Notes under the pieces: generated by a model
Seen by the model: only the letters and a program-made list of their open reading frames with translations
Told to the model about the DNA's origin: nothing
Database searches by the model: none
Source of the DNA: Spirochaetaceae bacterium
Lineage (GTDB): Bacteria; Spirochaetota; Spirochaetia; B11-G9
DNA length: 64,000 nt
NCBI GenBank assembly: GCA_015493635.1
Contig: WGCU01000067.1
Span: 1-64,000 of the forward strand
Direction of reading: 5' to 3'
Position numbers and translations under genes: made by a program
In this document: piece by piece, positions 1 to 8,863 of the stretch
Layout: each line of letters opens with the position of its first letter
Position numbering within the stretch: position 1 is the first letter of the stretch

Positions 1-1
1 A

Positions 2-27
2 CCCGGGTGAATATCCCGGGCTTTTTT
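2..27 (+). terminator. Rho-independent terminator of an upstream gene
   Basis: CCCGGG, a 7-nt loop, then CCCGGG and C followed by six T. The T-run orientation means it ends plus-strand transcription entering from outside the window. It lies about 75 bp before the first readable HsdR homology. Confidence 0.7.
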
Positions 28-279
28 CTGCATCAATTTTCCCGCTTTTTATCAGGCACAGAAATAGTGCGGGATTCTTTCCTGTTTTACTCTTTTTCCT
101 AACAAAAACTCTCCGGGAATTACTCCAAAAATAATGCGGGAATCAACAAGTGGCAGCGTTTTGTCGAAGAGTATCTCGATAAACCCGGTGACAACATTAT
201 AGATAAAACCCGTAAGATCCATGATGACTATATCCATGATTTTGTATTCGATGACGGGCATATCCAGAACATCTATCTT

Positions 280-3009
280 TTGGACAAGAAGAACGTTGCC
301 CGTAACAAAGTACAGGTTATCAGGCAGTTTGAGCAGAGCGGTACACAGGCAAACCGCTACGATGTTACCGTTCTGGTAAACGGATTGCCCCTGGTACATA
401 TAGAGCTTAAAAAACGGGGGGTTGCCGTCCGGGAAGCATTTAACCAGGTACACCGCTACAGCAAAGAGAGTTTTAACAGTGATCATTCACTCTATAAATA
501 TCTGCAACTATTTGTAATATCAAACGGTACCGATACCCGTTACTTTGCAAACACCACCAAACGAGATAAGAACAGTTTTGATTTTACCATGAACTGGGCG
601 AAGGCGGACAACAGCCTGATCAAAGACCTGAAGGACTTTACCGCTACCTTTTTTCAAAAAAACACCTTGTTGAGTGTCTTGCTTCATTATTCGGTGTTTG
701 ATGTAAATAACACCCTGCTCATTATGCGCCCTTATCAGATTGCCGCGGCCGAGCGGATCCTATGGAAAATTAGAAGCTCCTATGAGGCAAAAAACTGGAG
801 CAAGCCGGAAAGCGGCGGATATATATGGCATACCACCGGTTCCGGGAAAACGCTTACAAGTTTTAAGGCAGCAAGGCTGGCGACTGAACTGGATTTTATC
901 GGCAAGGTCTTTTTTGTAGTAGACCGTAAAGACCTTGATTATCAGACAATGAAAGAGTATCAGCGATTTTCGCCGGACAGCGTCAACGGCTCGGAGAGTA
1001 CAGCAGGACTTAAAAGAAACCTTGCAAAAGATGATAACAAGATCATCGTTACTACCATACAGAAACTGAACAACCTGATGAAAAGTGAAAGCTCTCTGCC
1101 TGTTTACAACCTGCAGGTGGTGTTTATATTTGACGAGGCGCACCGCAGCCAGTTCGGGGAGGCGCAAAAGAACCTGAAAAAGAAGTTTAAAAAGTACTAT
1201 CAGTTCGGTTTTACCGGTACACCTATATTCCCCCAAAATGCTTTGGGTTCAGAGACTACCTCAGGCGTATTTGGACGGGAACTGCACTCCTATGTAATTA
1301 CCGATGCTATCCGGGACGAAAAGGTGCTGAAGTTTAAAGTGGACTACAACGATGTGCGTCCAAGGTTTAAGGATATTGAAAGGGAGCAGGATGAGAAAAA
1401 ACTCTCGGCGGCGGAAAACAAGCAGGCTCTGCTGCATCCTGAAAGAATTAAAGAGATTACCCAGTATATCCTTAAGAACTTCAATCAGAAAACCCACCGC
1501 CTGCAGGCAGGAGCAAAAGGGTTTAATGCAATGTTTGCGGTAAGCAGCGTGGATGCGGCGAAACTGTACTACGAGTCGTTTAAAGAACTGCAGCAGCCGG
1601 ACGGCAGACCCATAAAGATTGCTACCATCTTCTCCTTTGCCGCTAATGAGGAGCAGGATGCCATTGGGGAGATCCCGGACGAGAGCTTTGAAGTATCGGC
1701 CATGAACTCAAGTGCCAAAGAGTTTTTAACTGCGGCCATTAATGACTATAACACCATGTTCAAAACCAACTACGGTGTTGACAGCAGCTCGTTTCAAAAC
1801 TATTACCGTAACCTTTCTGGGCGGGTAAAAAACAGGGAAGTTGATTTACTCATTGTAGTGGGTATGTTTTTAACCGGTTTTGATGCGCCGGCCTTAAATA
1901 CCCTCTTTGTCGATAAAAATCTCCGTTATCACGGGTTGATGCAGGCCTATTCCCGCACCAACCGTATCTATAATGCCACCAAGAGCTTTGGTAATATCGT
2001 CACCTTCCGGGACCTGGAACAGGCAACCATCGATGCTATTACTCTTTTCGGTGACAGAAATACCAGGAATGTGGTGCTGGAAAAAAGCTACAAAGAATAC
2101 ATGGAAGGCTTTACCGATATTATCACCGGCGAAGCCCGGCGCGGTTATTTGGAAGTGGTTACAGAATTACAGGATCGTTTCCCTGATCCCGGGGTAATAG
2201 TTAGAGAAAAAGACAAAAAAGCCTTTGCGAAATTGTTCGGTGAGTACCTGCGCATAGAGAATGTACTGCAAAATTATGATGAGTTTGCAAACCTTCAGGC
2301 CCTGCAGAGTCTGGATATGAGTGACAGCGAAGCTGTAGAGCGGTTTAAAGCCGAACACTATATAAGCGATGAAGAACTGAATGAAATGAAGTCGGCAGCG
2401 GTGCTGCCTGCACGTACAGTTCAGGATTACCGCTCAACCTATAACGACATCCGCGATTGGCTCCGCCGTGTATCAACCGGCAGAGAAAAGGATTCTTCGG
2501 GTATTGATTGGGATGATGTGGTTTTTGAGGTTGATCTGCTCAAATCTCAGGAGATCAATCTGGATTACATTCTGGAACTGATTTTTGAACAGAATAAGAA
2601 GGTTAAGGATAAAGGAGCACTGATTGAAGAGATCCGGCGTGTAATTCGTGCCAGTTTAGGCCACCGGGGTAAAGAGAGTCTGATCGTTGATTTTATCAAT
2701 CAGACCAACCTGGATACCATCCTCGATAAACCGGGTATTATTGATGCTTTCTTTACATTTGCCCGGGAAGTACAAAAACGGGAAGCCGAAAAACTGATCC
2801 GTGAAGAAAACCTGAATGAAGAAGCGGCAAAACGTTACATTACGGTATCGTTAAAACGGGAATATGCCAGTGAAAACGGCACCGAACTCAACGAAATTTT
2901 ACCCAGGATGAGCCCTCTTAATCCCCAATACTTAACCAAAAAACAGAATGTCTTCCAGAAGATTGCTGTATTTGTAGAGAAGTTTAAGGGAGTAGGGGGA
3001 CAGATTTAA
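280..3009 (+). CDS. hsdR: Type I restriction enzyme R subunit (HsdR), 5'-truncated
   Basis: ATP-dependent translocase and nuclease subunit of a type I restriction-modification complex, very close in sequence to the EcoR124I-type HsdR. Visible are the nuclease motif (YDVTVLVNG then IELKK), Walker A (HTTGSGKT), the DEAH box (DEAHRS), the GFTGTP motif, and the C-terminal FKGVGG ending. The 280 start is an arbitrary TTG. Recognisable homology continues upstream in frame to about position 150 ([11 protein letters not shown]), but a stop lies at 100-102 and no ATG or RBS is seen. About 70 N-terminal residues expected for the family are absent. A short match in another frame around 105-130 (LRELLQK) hints at a frameshift. 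No hsdM or hsdS follows, so this is probably a relic or part of a system lying outside the window. Confidence 0.85.
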   Translation: MDKKNVARNKVQVIRQFEQSGTQANRYDVTVLVNGLPLVHIELKKRGVAVREAFNQVHRYSKESFNSDHSLYKYLQLFVISNGTDTRYFANTTKRDKNSFDFTMNWAKADNSLIKDLKDFTATFFQKNTLLSVLLHYSVFDVNNTLLIMRPYQIAAAERILWKIRSSYEAKNWSKPESGGYIWHTTGSGKTLTSFKAARLATELDFIGKVFFVVDRKDLDYQTMKEYQRFSPDSVNGSESTAGLKRNLAKDDNKIIVTTIQKLNNLMKSESSLPVYNLQVVFIFDEAHRSQFGEAQKNLKKKFKKYYQFGFTGTPIFPQNALGSETTSGVFGRELHSYVITDAIRDEKVLKFKVDYNDVRPRFKDIEREQDEKKLSAAENKQALLHPERIKEITQYILKNFNQKTHRLQAGAKGFNAMFAVSSVDAAKLYYESFKELQQPDGRPIKIATIFSFAANEEQDAIGEIPDESFEVSAMNSSAKEFLTAAINDYNTMFKTNYGVDSSSFQNYYRNLSGRVKNREVDLLIVVGMFLTGFDAPALNTLFVDKNLRYHGLMQAYSRTNRIYNATKSFGNIVTFRDLEQATIDAITLFGDRNTRNVVLEKSYKEYMEGFTDIITGEARRGYLEVVTELQDRFPDPGVIVREKDKKAFAKLFGEYLRIENVLQNYDEFANLQALQSLDMSDSEAVERFKAEHYISDEELNEMKSAAVLPARTVQDYRSTYNDIRDWLRRVSTGREKDSSGIDWDDVVFEVDLLKSQEINLDYILELIFEQNKKVKDKGALIEEIRRVIRASLGHRGKESLIVDFINQTNLDTILDKPGIIDAFFTFAREVQKREAEKLIREENLNEEAAKRYITVSLKREYASENGTELNEILPRMSPLNPQYLTKKQNVFQKIAVFVEKFKGVGGQI

Positions 3010-3041
3010 TCCAAAACGGTACACGTAGACACATCATGTAT

Positions 3042-5159
3042 CTAGTTCAGTTTTAATACAAGCATCGTCTGATCATCAATTCTTGGAGTTCCATCCATAA
3101 ATGACGTTATGTCAGATAGTACGGCATCTGCTATTGCCTGCCCATTCAGCTTTGTTTTCCCCTTTATCAGCTTTTCCAGCCTTCCCAATGAATATGTTTC
3201 TCCCTGTCCGTTCTGCGCATCCATGATACCGTCTGTATAGAGAAAGAAGAGATCACCCCTGGAAGTTGACAGCAGTTCCTTTGAGTACTGCTCATCCGGT
3301 TCCACACCAATGGGCAGTCCCGGAGTATCTATCTGAGAAAAGCGGTTCCCGGATGCCGCATAGTACAAAAGAGGCGCATGGGCAGCATTTGAATAGGATA
3401 TTTTACCGGTTTTTTCATTAAGAAAGAGCACACTCATCGTTGCATACTGGTCAACACCGATCTTCTTCCGCAGGCCCTTGTTGATGATTCTAAGAAGATG
3501 GTCCGAATCTTTTGCTGAGGGGGCTACAATTCTGATCATCGTCCGGATCATTACCATGAGAAGAGCTGCAGGAATCCCCTTCCCTACAACATCACAGAGA
3601 ACAACCGCAGTTCTCCCTCCGGGCAGTTTAAAAACATCGTAGTAATCACTGCTTACCGCTTCCGCAGCCTGTGAAAAAACGCCGATGGAAAAGTTTGTTA
3701 TGTCAGGAAGTTTAGCCGGAAGCAGCTTGCTTTGAATGTTCGCTGCTATTTTCAATTCCCGCTCCATCTCCGTTTTCTGTACTGCCTCGGTAAAATTATA
3801 CAGGTTATCGATTGTAAGCGCCGCGTAATCACCAAAGGTCTTCATGTTAGCAAAGTCAACGTCGGTAAACTCTTCCTCAGGGTTCGTTTTTACAAGGGCA
3901 ATGGCACCAAGAACTCTCCGGGTTACAACAAGAGGTACTATAATCATGGAACGGATGTACTGGCTGCTGTTTTTGTCACTGTTTTGAACAAGATACTCGT
4001 TCCCCGCGGAATTCCTGATATAAACACCTTCTCCGCTCTGCATTACTGCACCGATAATTGTTTTTCCGGGAGTAATTTTATACTCCCTTAAAAAATCAAG
4101 CTGCCGTTCCGGAGTTTCCAAAACAACTTCAGGAACCTTGAAGGGGCAGGGGAATTGTCCCTCTACCGCCTGCAGGCGGATTACCGGAGAATCCTCGTCA
4201 ATCATGAAAACCGCGCCTGCGTCAACATTTGAATTCTTCATTATAGACTGCAGTATCTTTTCAAGAGCACGTTTTATATCGAGACCTTCTGACAGGGAAA
4301 CACTGACATCAATCATAAACTCAAGTACAGAGTCAAGTTTTTTCCAGAGTTCTGTCTTGAACGCATTGTAATGATGAGAAAGTTCTTCAAACTCATCACC
4401 CGATTTGATATTCAGTTCACGGGAAAAGTCTCCCCTTGAAACAGTTTTAATGGCGTCTTCAACAATACTGATCCTCATCGAAATTCGCCAGGCTATAATA
4501 TTAACAATAATTATTGAAAGAATAATACTTAAAATAACAATAACGATAACGAGAATATAACTATTCTGCAAGGTTTTCTCGGATTCAGTGGAAACATTTT
4601 TAACAAATGCATTGAGCTTTGTATTAAATGTTGCCGCCATGGCCATTACATTATCCTGATAGTTCTGAAGGGTAAGGACTTTTCCAATCAGATCGGAGGC
4701 TTCATCCTGGTGCTGTAAATACGCGTGCTGAATCCCTTCATTTCCAATTTCCTGAGCAAACCCATTTGCTATCATTTCATCAAGGTACTTGATTTCCGGA
4801 CTTATATACCAGTCTTTAAGCTGTTTCCACCAGCCGACTACATCTCTATATCCTTTGATAGACCTTTTCCCAAGGAATTTTGTTCCCTTCTCCCGGGAAA
4901 GAATATTGAGTTGTTTTTCAAACCCGGCAACATTACTCTGGAAATTATCCCGGAGTGTTACAATATTCTCGGCGGTTGAAAGGAACGTTTGTGCTGAATA
5001 ATTCAGTTTTTCCATACTCGAAGATATTTCATTAACCTGATACTCAACATTCTTGAGAGATACGGCAAAATTGGTAAAATAAAGAGAAACACCGATGGCT
5101 ACTGCGAAACCTATGGTTATAACAACTTCAACAAAGGTTAACTTATATTGTATTCTCAT
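3042..5159 (-). CDS. Membrane HAMP-GAF-SpoIIE (PP2C-type) serine phosphatase
   Basis: A 705-residue signalling phosphatase. Order: TM helix about 9-30, a helical extracytoplasmic sensor region of about 170 residues, TM helix about 201-223, HAMP linker about 222-275, GAF-like domain about 295-460, and a SpoIIE/PP2C catalytic domain to the end with metal-binding motifs such as VVLCDVVGKGIPAALL and FLYTDGIMDAQN. Such proteins dephosphorylate anti-sigma-factor antagonists in response to signals; no anti-sigma partner gene is visible nearby. The start is ATG at 5159 with no Shine-Dalgarno. A TGATATACT extended -10 ends 9 nt upstream, suggesting a leaderless or nearly leaderless transcript. Confidence 0.85.
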   Translation of the reverse strand: MRIQYKLTFVEVVITIGFAVAIGVSLYFTNFAVSLKNVEYQVNEISSSMEKLNYSAQTFLSTAENIVTLRDNFQSNVAGFEKQLNILSREKGTKFLGKRSIKGYRDVVGWWKQLKDWYISPEIKYLDEMIANGFAQEIGNEGIQHAYLQHQDEASDLIGKVLTLQNYQDNVMAMAATFNTKLNAFVKNVSTESEKTLQNSYILVIVIVILSIILSIIIVNIIAWRISMRISIVEDAIKTVSRGDFSRELNIKSGDEFEELSHHYNAFKTELWKKLDSVLEFMIDVSVSLSEGLDIKRALEKILQSIMKNSNVDAGAVFMIDEDSPVIRLQAVEGQFPCPFKVPEVVLETPERQLDFLREYKITPGKTIIGAVMQSGEGVYIRNSAGNEYLVQNSDKNSSQYIRSMIIVPLVVTRRVLGAIALVKTNPEEEFTDVDFANMKTFGDYAALTIDNLYNFTEAVQKTEMERELKIAANIQSKLLPAKLPDITNFSIGVFSQAAEAVSSDYYDVFKLPGGRTAVVLCDVVGKGIPAALLMVMIRTMIRIVAPSAKDSDHLLRIINKGLRKKIGVDQYATMSVLFLNEKTGKISYSNAAHAPLLYYAASGNRFSQIDTPGLPIGVEPDEQYSKELLSTSRGDLFFLYTDGIMDAQNGQGETYSLGRLEKLIKGKTKLNGQAIADAVLSDITSFMDGTPRIDDQTMLVLKLN

Positions 5160-5168
5160 GGTAAAAGT

Positions 5169-5176
5169 AGTATATC
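5169..5176 (-). promoter_or_regulatory. Extended -10 promoter of the SpoIIE-type gene
   Basis: On the minus strand TGATATACT (TGnTATACT) ends 9 nt before the ATG at 5159. No good -35 hexamer was identified. Confidence 0.45.
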
Positions 5177-5195
5177 ATAAAACTCTCCATTACAT

Positions 5196-5636
5196 CTACT
5201 CTAAAATTATTTCCACTGTGTCGCCCTTCCTTACCACTCCCGATTTTATAACTTTCAGAAATCTCACCTCTGTTTTTAGGGAACAGACCCGGCCGCTTTT
5301 TACTATAGAGCACTCCGGATAGCATTTCTTCCTGTCCTTTACAACTTCAAAAACTGCTCCGCCGGCGGAAACCCGTGTACCGGTTTCAGTTTTATACAGC
5401 GGGAGACCGCTTATACGAAGCGTTTCCATAAACCGCTCGAAACATAATCCGTCAAGCACTTCATTCTGTACAGCACTCCGGCCTTCCAGAGAAAGAACAG
5501 AAACCTGTCTTTCTGTACCGCTCCTTGAGTAGGCATCCCCTTCCAGGCCGTAATCTTCCCTGAACATTCCTTCCTCTATCTCGATACGTGTTGATTTTTT
5601 TTCTTTGCTGACAAGAATTGCCTCTACTTTTCCCAC
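5196..5636 (-). CDS. MOSC-domain protein
   Basis: A 146-residue stand-alone MOSC domain (the family of molybdenum cofactor sulfurase C-terminal domains and YiiM/YuaD proteins). It has the beta-rich fold signature RxDYGLEGDAYS, then RQVSVLS, and the conserved cysteine region KKCYPEC (Cys105, Cys109). MOSC proteins bind sulfur or pterin-type cofactors and act in Moco-enzyme maturation or N-hydroxylated base reduction; the actual substrate cannot be read. It lies 3 nt after the preceding gene and is probably co-transcribed with it. The proximity to the divergent tup/moa operon supports a Mo/W cofactor role. Confidence 0.8.
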   Translation of the reverse strand: MGKVEAILVSKEKKSTRIEIEEGMFREDYGLEGDAYSRSGTERQVSVLSLEGRSAVQNEVLDGLCFERFMETLRISGLPLYKTETGTRVSAGGAVFEVVKDRKKCYPECSIVKSGRVCSLKTEVRFLKVIKSGVVRKGDTVEIILE

Positions 5637-5639
5637 GTA

Positions 5640-6398
5640 TTATTCACCCCTTTTTCTGTTTTGCTTTTTTTCAAAATACTGTGCAATATTTTCCTTTAAA
5701 TCAATAGTATGGGAAAACATGAACGGGTTAAAAAACCGTACAATTGTCTGTTTACTGGCAATTCTTCCCCTGCGGCGGACTTGCTGTTTAAAGAGTCTGA
5801 AGTCTACTGTTTTCCTTTCCATTGCCAGCTCTCTCAGTTTTATTTTCAGCCTTGTACGTTCTTTCTCAGCGGATTCTTTTATCAGCCGGTGGAGCCGTGA
5901 AGCGAGGTTAAATGAAACGACAATATCCTGAAAAAATACACCGTAATAAAATCCAAGTACCCAGTAGGAAGATACGCTGTTCCTGGCCACGTCAGCCAGC
6001 AAAACAAGCTGTGGAAAAATAAAATAGTAAAAGAAAAGAGCAAGAAGTGTCCAGTAAAGGGAAAAGAGGGGGCAAACCAGTCCTTTGTAGTTAAATTTTC
6101 TGTCTGAGTAATCCCAGAGACGGAGGTTAAAAGCATGGAGAAAGAATTCTCCTGTAAGAAGCTCAAGGACTGTTGTTCCCGCAAAAAACAAGAGTATACG
6201 AAAGTAAAGGGAGATATCAGGAAGCGAAAAAAGATACAGGTAAACAACACCGAATCCATATACAGGAAGATACGGCCCCGAAAGAAATCCGGGATTTACA
6301 AGGGTTTTCTGACTAAAGAGAGAACGGTAAAACAGCTCTAGAAGCCATCCTGCAACCGTTCCTGCCGAAAACACGAGCATTACATCAAAAATCGACAA
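5640..6398 (-). CDS. Putative ABC-transporter type IV (CmpB-like) membrane protein
   Basis: Polytopic membrane protein with about five to six hydrophobic segments in the first 165 residues and a basic, helical C-terminal tail. The pattern AGWLLELFYRS, NPGFLSGPYLPVYGFG and LWDYS is typical of the putative ABC-transporter type IV family (PF06541). Function unknown. The ORF track starts at 6434, but that ATG lies upstream of the predicted -10. A strong GGAGGAGG sits 5 nt before TTG at 6398, so the TTG start is preferred. It precedes the MOSC gene by 3 nt. Confidence 0.65.
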   Translation of the reverse strand: MSIFDVMLVFSAGTVAGWLLELFYRSLFSQKTLVNPGFLSGPYLPVYGFGVVYLYLFSLPDISLYFRILLFFAGTTVLELLTGEFFLHAFNLRLWDYSDRKFNYKGLVCPLFSLYWTLLALFFYYFIFPQLVLLADVARNSVSSYWVLGFYYGVFFQDIVVSFNLASRLHRLIKESAEKERTRLKIKLRELAMERKTVDFRLFKQQVRRRGRIASKQTIVRFFNPFMFSHTIDLKENIAQYFEKKQNRKRGE

Positions 6399-6427
6399 TG
6401 ATACCTCCTCCAGTGAACCATACGTTA

Positions 6428-6456
6428 TATACACAGTATTTACTCATAAATGTCAA
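6428..6456 (-). promoter_or_regulatory. Promoter for the CmpB-like/MOSC operon
   Basis: Minus strand TTGACA (6456-6451), 17-bp spacer, TGTATA (6433-6428), followed by GGAGGAGG and the TTG start at 6398. Confidence 0.6.
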
Positions 6457-6479
6457 CCGCATCTCACCGAGAGCAAAAC

Positions 6480-6508
6480 TTGACAAACACTTTTCCCGGT
6501 GCTACAGT
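6480..6508 (+). promoter_or_regulatory. Promoter for the tup/moe/moa operon
   Basis: TTGACA (6480-6485), 17-bp spacer, TACAGT (6503-6508). It is divergent from the minus-strand promoter at 6428-6456 and gives a leader of about 170 nt before tupA. Confidence 0.55.
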
Positions 6509-6540
6509 ATCTTAAAATTTACGACCAACTCCGAGCTGAT

Positions 6541-6593
6541 TATTCTAAGGGGTATTATTCTAAGGGGTATTATTCTAAGGGGTATTATTCTAT
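6541..6593. repeat. 15-bp tandem repeat, 3.5 copies, in the tup leader
   Basis: Three perfect copies of TATTCTAAGGGGTAT (6541-6555, 6556-6570, 6571-6585) followed by a partial copy. It lies in the transcribed leader between the promoter and the structured element before tupA. Each unit contains AAGGGG, resembling a Shine-Dalgarno. Confidence 0.9.
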
Positions 6594-6600
6594 GAATCTT

Positions 6601-6684
6601 CAGCCGGGAAAATCTGTACAACCGGATTTTTCAGAGGGTTGTTCCGGAAACGGAGCTGCCTCCCGTGTTTGGAAAGGAGTCACC
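6601..6684 (+). promoter_or_regulatory. Possible Moco/Tuco-like riboswitch leader
   Basis: Directly before tupA. ACAAC (6618-6622) can pair with GUUGU (6638-6642). A hairpin UCCG-GAAA-CGGA (6643-6654) has a GNRA tetraloop. CUCC (6660-6663) can pair with the tupA Shine-Dalgarno GGAG (6676-6679), whereas overlapping UCCCG (6661-6665) can instead pair with upstream CGGGA (6605-6609). These competing pairings look like an expression platform. Established: Moco RNA motifs occur before molybdate/tungstate transport and Moco genes. I could not test the match to the Rfam model. Confidence 0.4.
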
Positions 6685-7527
6685 ATGAAATTCTCTCAAA
6701 AACTATCCCAAAGGTTTGTTTTCTTCTTGTTCATGTTTCTTTTTCTGCTGCCGGTTATGATGTTTGCAGCAGGAAAGCATGAAGTTACATCCCGTCTCCG
6801 TCTTGCAACAACAACAAGTACCGACAACAGCGGCCTCTTAAACGTTCTCCTGCCCCCTTTTGAAAAAGAGACTGGCATGAAGGTAGATGTTATAGCTGTT
6901 GGAACTGGAAAAGCCATTACGCTTGGTAAGAATGGTGATGTTGATGTTATCATGGTACATGCCCGTGCCCGGGAGGACGCATTTGTTGCCGCTGGATACG
7001 GTGTAAACCGCAGCAATTTAATGCATAACGATTTTGTTATCATTGGTCCTGCTGACGATCCGGCCCGGATAAAGGGGTTGTCCAGTGCCGCCGAAGCGTT
7101 CAGGCGGATAGCAGCTTCTTCCTCTGACTTTGTATCCCGGGCAGATGACTCAGGAACTAATATAAAAGAAAAGTTTATCTGGAAAGAAGCAGCAATTACC
7201 CCGTCAGGGAAATGGTACAAAGAATCCGGTCAGGGAATGGGTGCTGTTATTACCATGGCAAACGACATGAAGGCTTATACTCTTTCTGACCGGGGAACAT
7301 TTTTGTCCATGAAAAGCAACATAGATCTTGTCGTTCTGGTCCAAGGGGATAAAAACCTCTACAATCCCTACGGAGTTATCGCGGTAAATCCGAAAAGACA
7401 TGACGGAATAAATTACAAAGGGGCAATGGCATTTATCAAATACCTTACCTCAAAAGAAGGACAGGATATTATCCGCTCTTACAAGAAGAACGGGGAACAG
7501 CTTTTCTATCCGGATGTACTAAAGTAG
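6685..7527 (+). CDS. tupA: Tungstate ABC transporter substrate-binding protein
   Basis: Periplasmic binding protein that captures tungstate for the TupBC transporter. The TupA signature TTTSTDNSGLL follows a signal peptide of about 30 residues ending near MMFAAG, and VGTGKAITLGKNGDVDVIMVHA is also characteristic of TupA rather than ModA or WtpA. The ORF track extends to 6499, but the start at 6685 is chosen because GGAG lies 5 nt before this ATG and the signal peptide begins there. First gene of the tup-moe-moa operon, probably controlled through the structured leader. Confidence 0.9.
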   Translation: MKFSQKLSQRFVFFLFMFLFLLPVMMFAAGKHEVTSRLRLATTTSTDNSGLLNVLLPPFEKETGMKVDVIAVGTGKAITLGKNGDVDVIMVHARAREDAFVAAGYGVNRSNLMHNDFVIIGPADDPARIKGLSSAAEAFRRIAASSSDFVSRADDSGTNIKEKFIWKEAAITPSGKWYKESGQGMGAVITMANDMKAYTLSDRGTFLSMKSNIDLVVLVQGDKNLYNPYGVIAVNPKRHDGINYKGAMAFIKYLTSKEGQDIIRSYKKNGEQLFYPDVLK

Positions 7528-7533
7528 CATGGG

Positions 7534-8211
7534 ATGAATATGCTTGCACGTGCTGTAGATCTTATCGTCTCGGGAGACAGGGAAGTTTTTTTTATAGCTT
7601 TTACTTCTCTGAAGTTTGCTCTTTCGTCTACTATAATCTCCACGTGCCTTGCCCTCCCCCTCGGGCTGTTGCTGAGTCTCCATCCTTTTAGGGGGAAAAA
7701 GCTTGTTATTATTACATTGAACAGTCTTATGGCCCTTCCTACCGTGGTTATCGGTCTTCTTGTCTATTCCCTTATCTCTAGATCCGCTCCCCTGGGAAGG
7801 TACGAACTGCTTTTTACTCCCTCCGCTGTTATTATTGGTCAGGTTATTCTTTCTTTTCCCATCATTGCATCTCTCGTTTACAGTGCTCTGTCGCATATGG
7901 AACCGGAACTTCTTGAAACCCTTGACACCCTGGGAACAAGGGGATACCGGAAATATATTCTGCTTATCAATGAATCAAAGATAGCACTCCTGTCCGCCCT
8001 TCTTTCAGGTTTTGGACGGGTAATAGGTGAAGTCGGGGTATCAATGATGCTGGGAGGAAATATACGGTGGTATACCCGGACAATAACTACCACCATCGCC
8101 CTTGAAACAAGCAAAGGAGACTTTGAGCTGGCTCTGGCTTTGGGGATTATCCTTATCGTTATTTCTCTTACCGTCAATTTCCTGCTGCACTGGAGAATAC
8201 GCTATGAGTGA
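7534..8211 (+). CDS. tupB: Tungstate ABC transporter permease
   Basis: A 225-residue inner-membrane permease with five to six TM helices. The cytoplasmic loop ETLDTLGTRGYRKY followed by GRVIGEVGVSMMLGGN is the EAA-type contact site for the ATPase. It follows tupA by 6 nt and overlaps tupC by 8 bp, indicating translational coupling. Short length and the pairing with TupA support the tungstate-type transporter. Confidence 0.88.
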   Translation: MNMLARAVDLIVSGDREVFFIAFTSLKFALSSTIISTCLALPLGLLLSLHPFRGKKLVIITLNSLMALPTVVIGLLVYSLISRSAPLGRYELLFTPSAVIIGQVILSFPIIASLVYSALSHMEPELLETLDTLGTRGYRKYILLINESKIALLSALLSGFGRVIGEVGVSMMLGGNIRWYTRTITTTIALETSKGDFELALALGIILIVISLTVNFLLHWRIRYE

Positions 8212-8863
8212 ACTGTTGAAGATGGAGAATCTGACCTTTACCTTTGATAAAGATGTCATTCTTGATATAGAGCAGATTATTTTCCCAGCGGAAAAAATAA
8301 CCGCGGTAACAGGTGCCAATGGTTCCGGTAAAACAACACTCCTGAGGATAATTGCCGGTCTCATTACACCTCAGACGGGAATAATTTACTATAAGGGCAG
8401 TTCTGTTCCTGGCAGGGTAAGAGATTTTCTAAAAAAGCAGAGTGTACTCGTACATCAAAAGCCATATCTGTTTTCCGGAACAGTACGCAAAAACATTAAA
8501 ATGGGTATGTATACCTCCGGTATTACCGGTAAAGATGCAGAGTATGAAACGGATGAACTATTGGAAAAATTTACGCTTTCAGGCCTGGGAAATAAAAAGG
8601 TTTCATGCCTTTCAGGAGGAGAAAGGCAGAAGGTTGCCCTTGCAAGGGCGGCGGGTCTGCACCGGCCTGTACTGCTCCTTGACGAACCTGAAGTTCACAT
8701 AGACAATGAATCGAGAGAAGCGATAGAAAACCTTCTTGCACAGCTGGCTGAAGAAGGAAAACACATTATCTTTTCAACACATGACAGTGAGTTTGCCCGG
8801 AGATTATCAGGGCAGATTATCCGGTTACATTCCGGAAAAATAGAAGGAGTGGAAATTATATGA
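8204..8863 (+). CDS. tupC: Tungstate ABC transporter ATP-binding protein
   Basis: A 219-residue ATPase. Walker A TGANGSGKTT, Q-loop region VHQKPYLF, signature LSGGERQK, Walker B VLLLDEPEV (with E for catalysis) and the switch histidine in STHDSEF are all present. The ORF track begins at 8102, but the domain starts at ATG 8204 (MSELLKMENL), overlapping the tupB stop by 8 bp. It overlaps moeA by 4 bp (ATGA). Confidence 0.88.
   Translation: MSELLKMENLTFTFDKDVILDIEQIIFPAEKITAVTGANGSGKTTLLRIIAGLITPQTGIIYYKGSSVPGRVRDFLKKQSVLVHQKPYLFSGTVRKNIKMGMYTSGITGKDAEYETDELLEKFTLSGLGNKKVSCLSGGERQKVALARAAGLHRPVLLLDEPEVHIDNESREAIENLLAQLAEEGKHIIFSTHDSEFARRLSGQIIRLHSGKIEGVEII

Noticed and set aside
6398-6595. Plus-strand ORF ending in LRGIILRGIILRGII
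   Set aside because: Produced by translating the 15-bp tandem repeat; no RBS, overlaps divergent promoters.
6499-6684. N-terminal extension of TupA in the ORF track
   Set aside because: It runs through the tandem repeat and the structured leader; signal peptide and RBS place the start at 6685.
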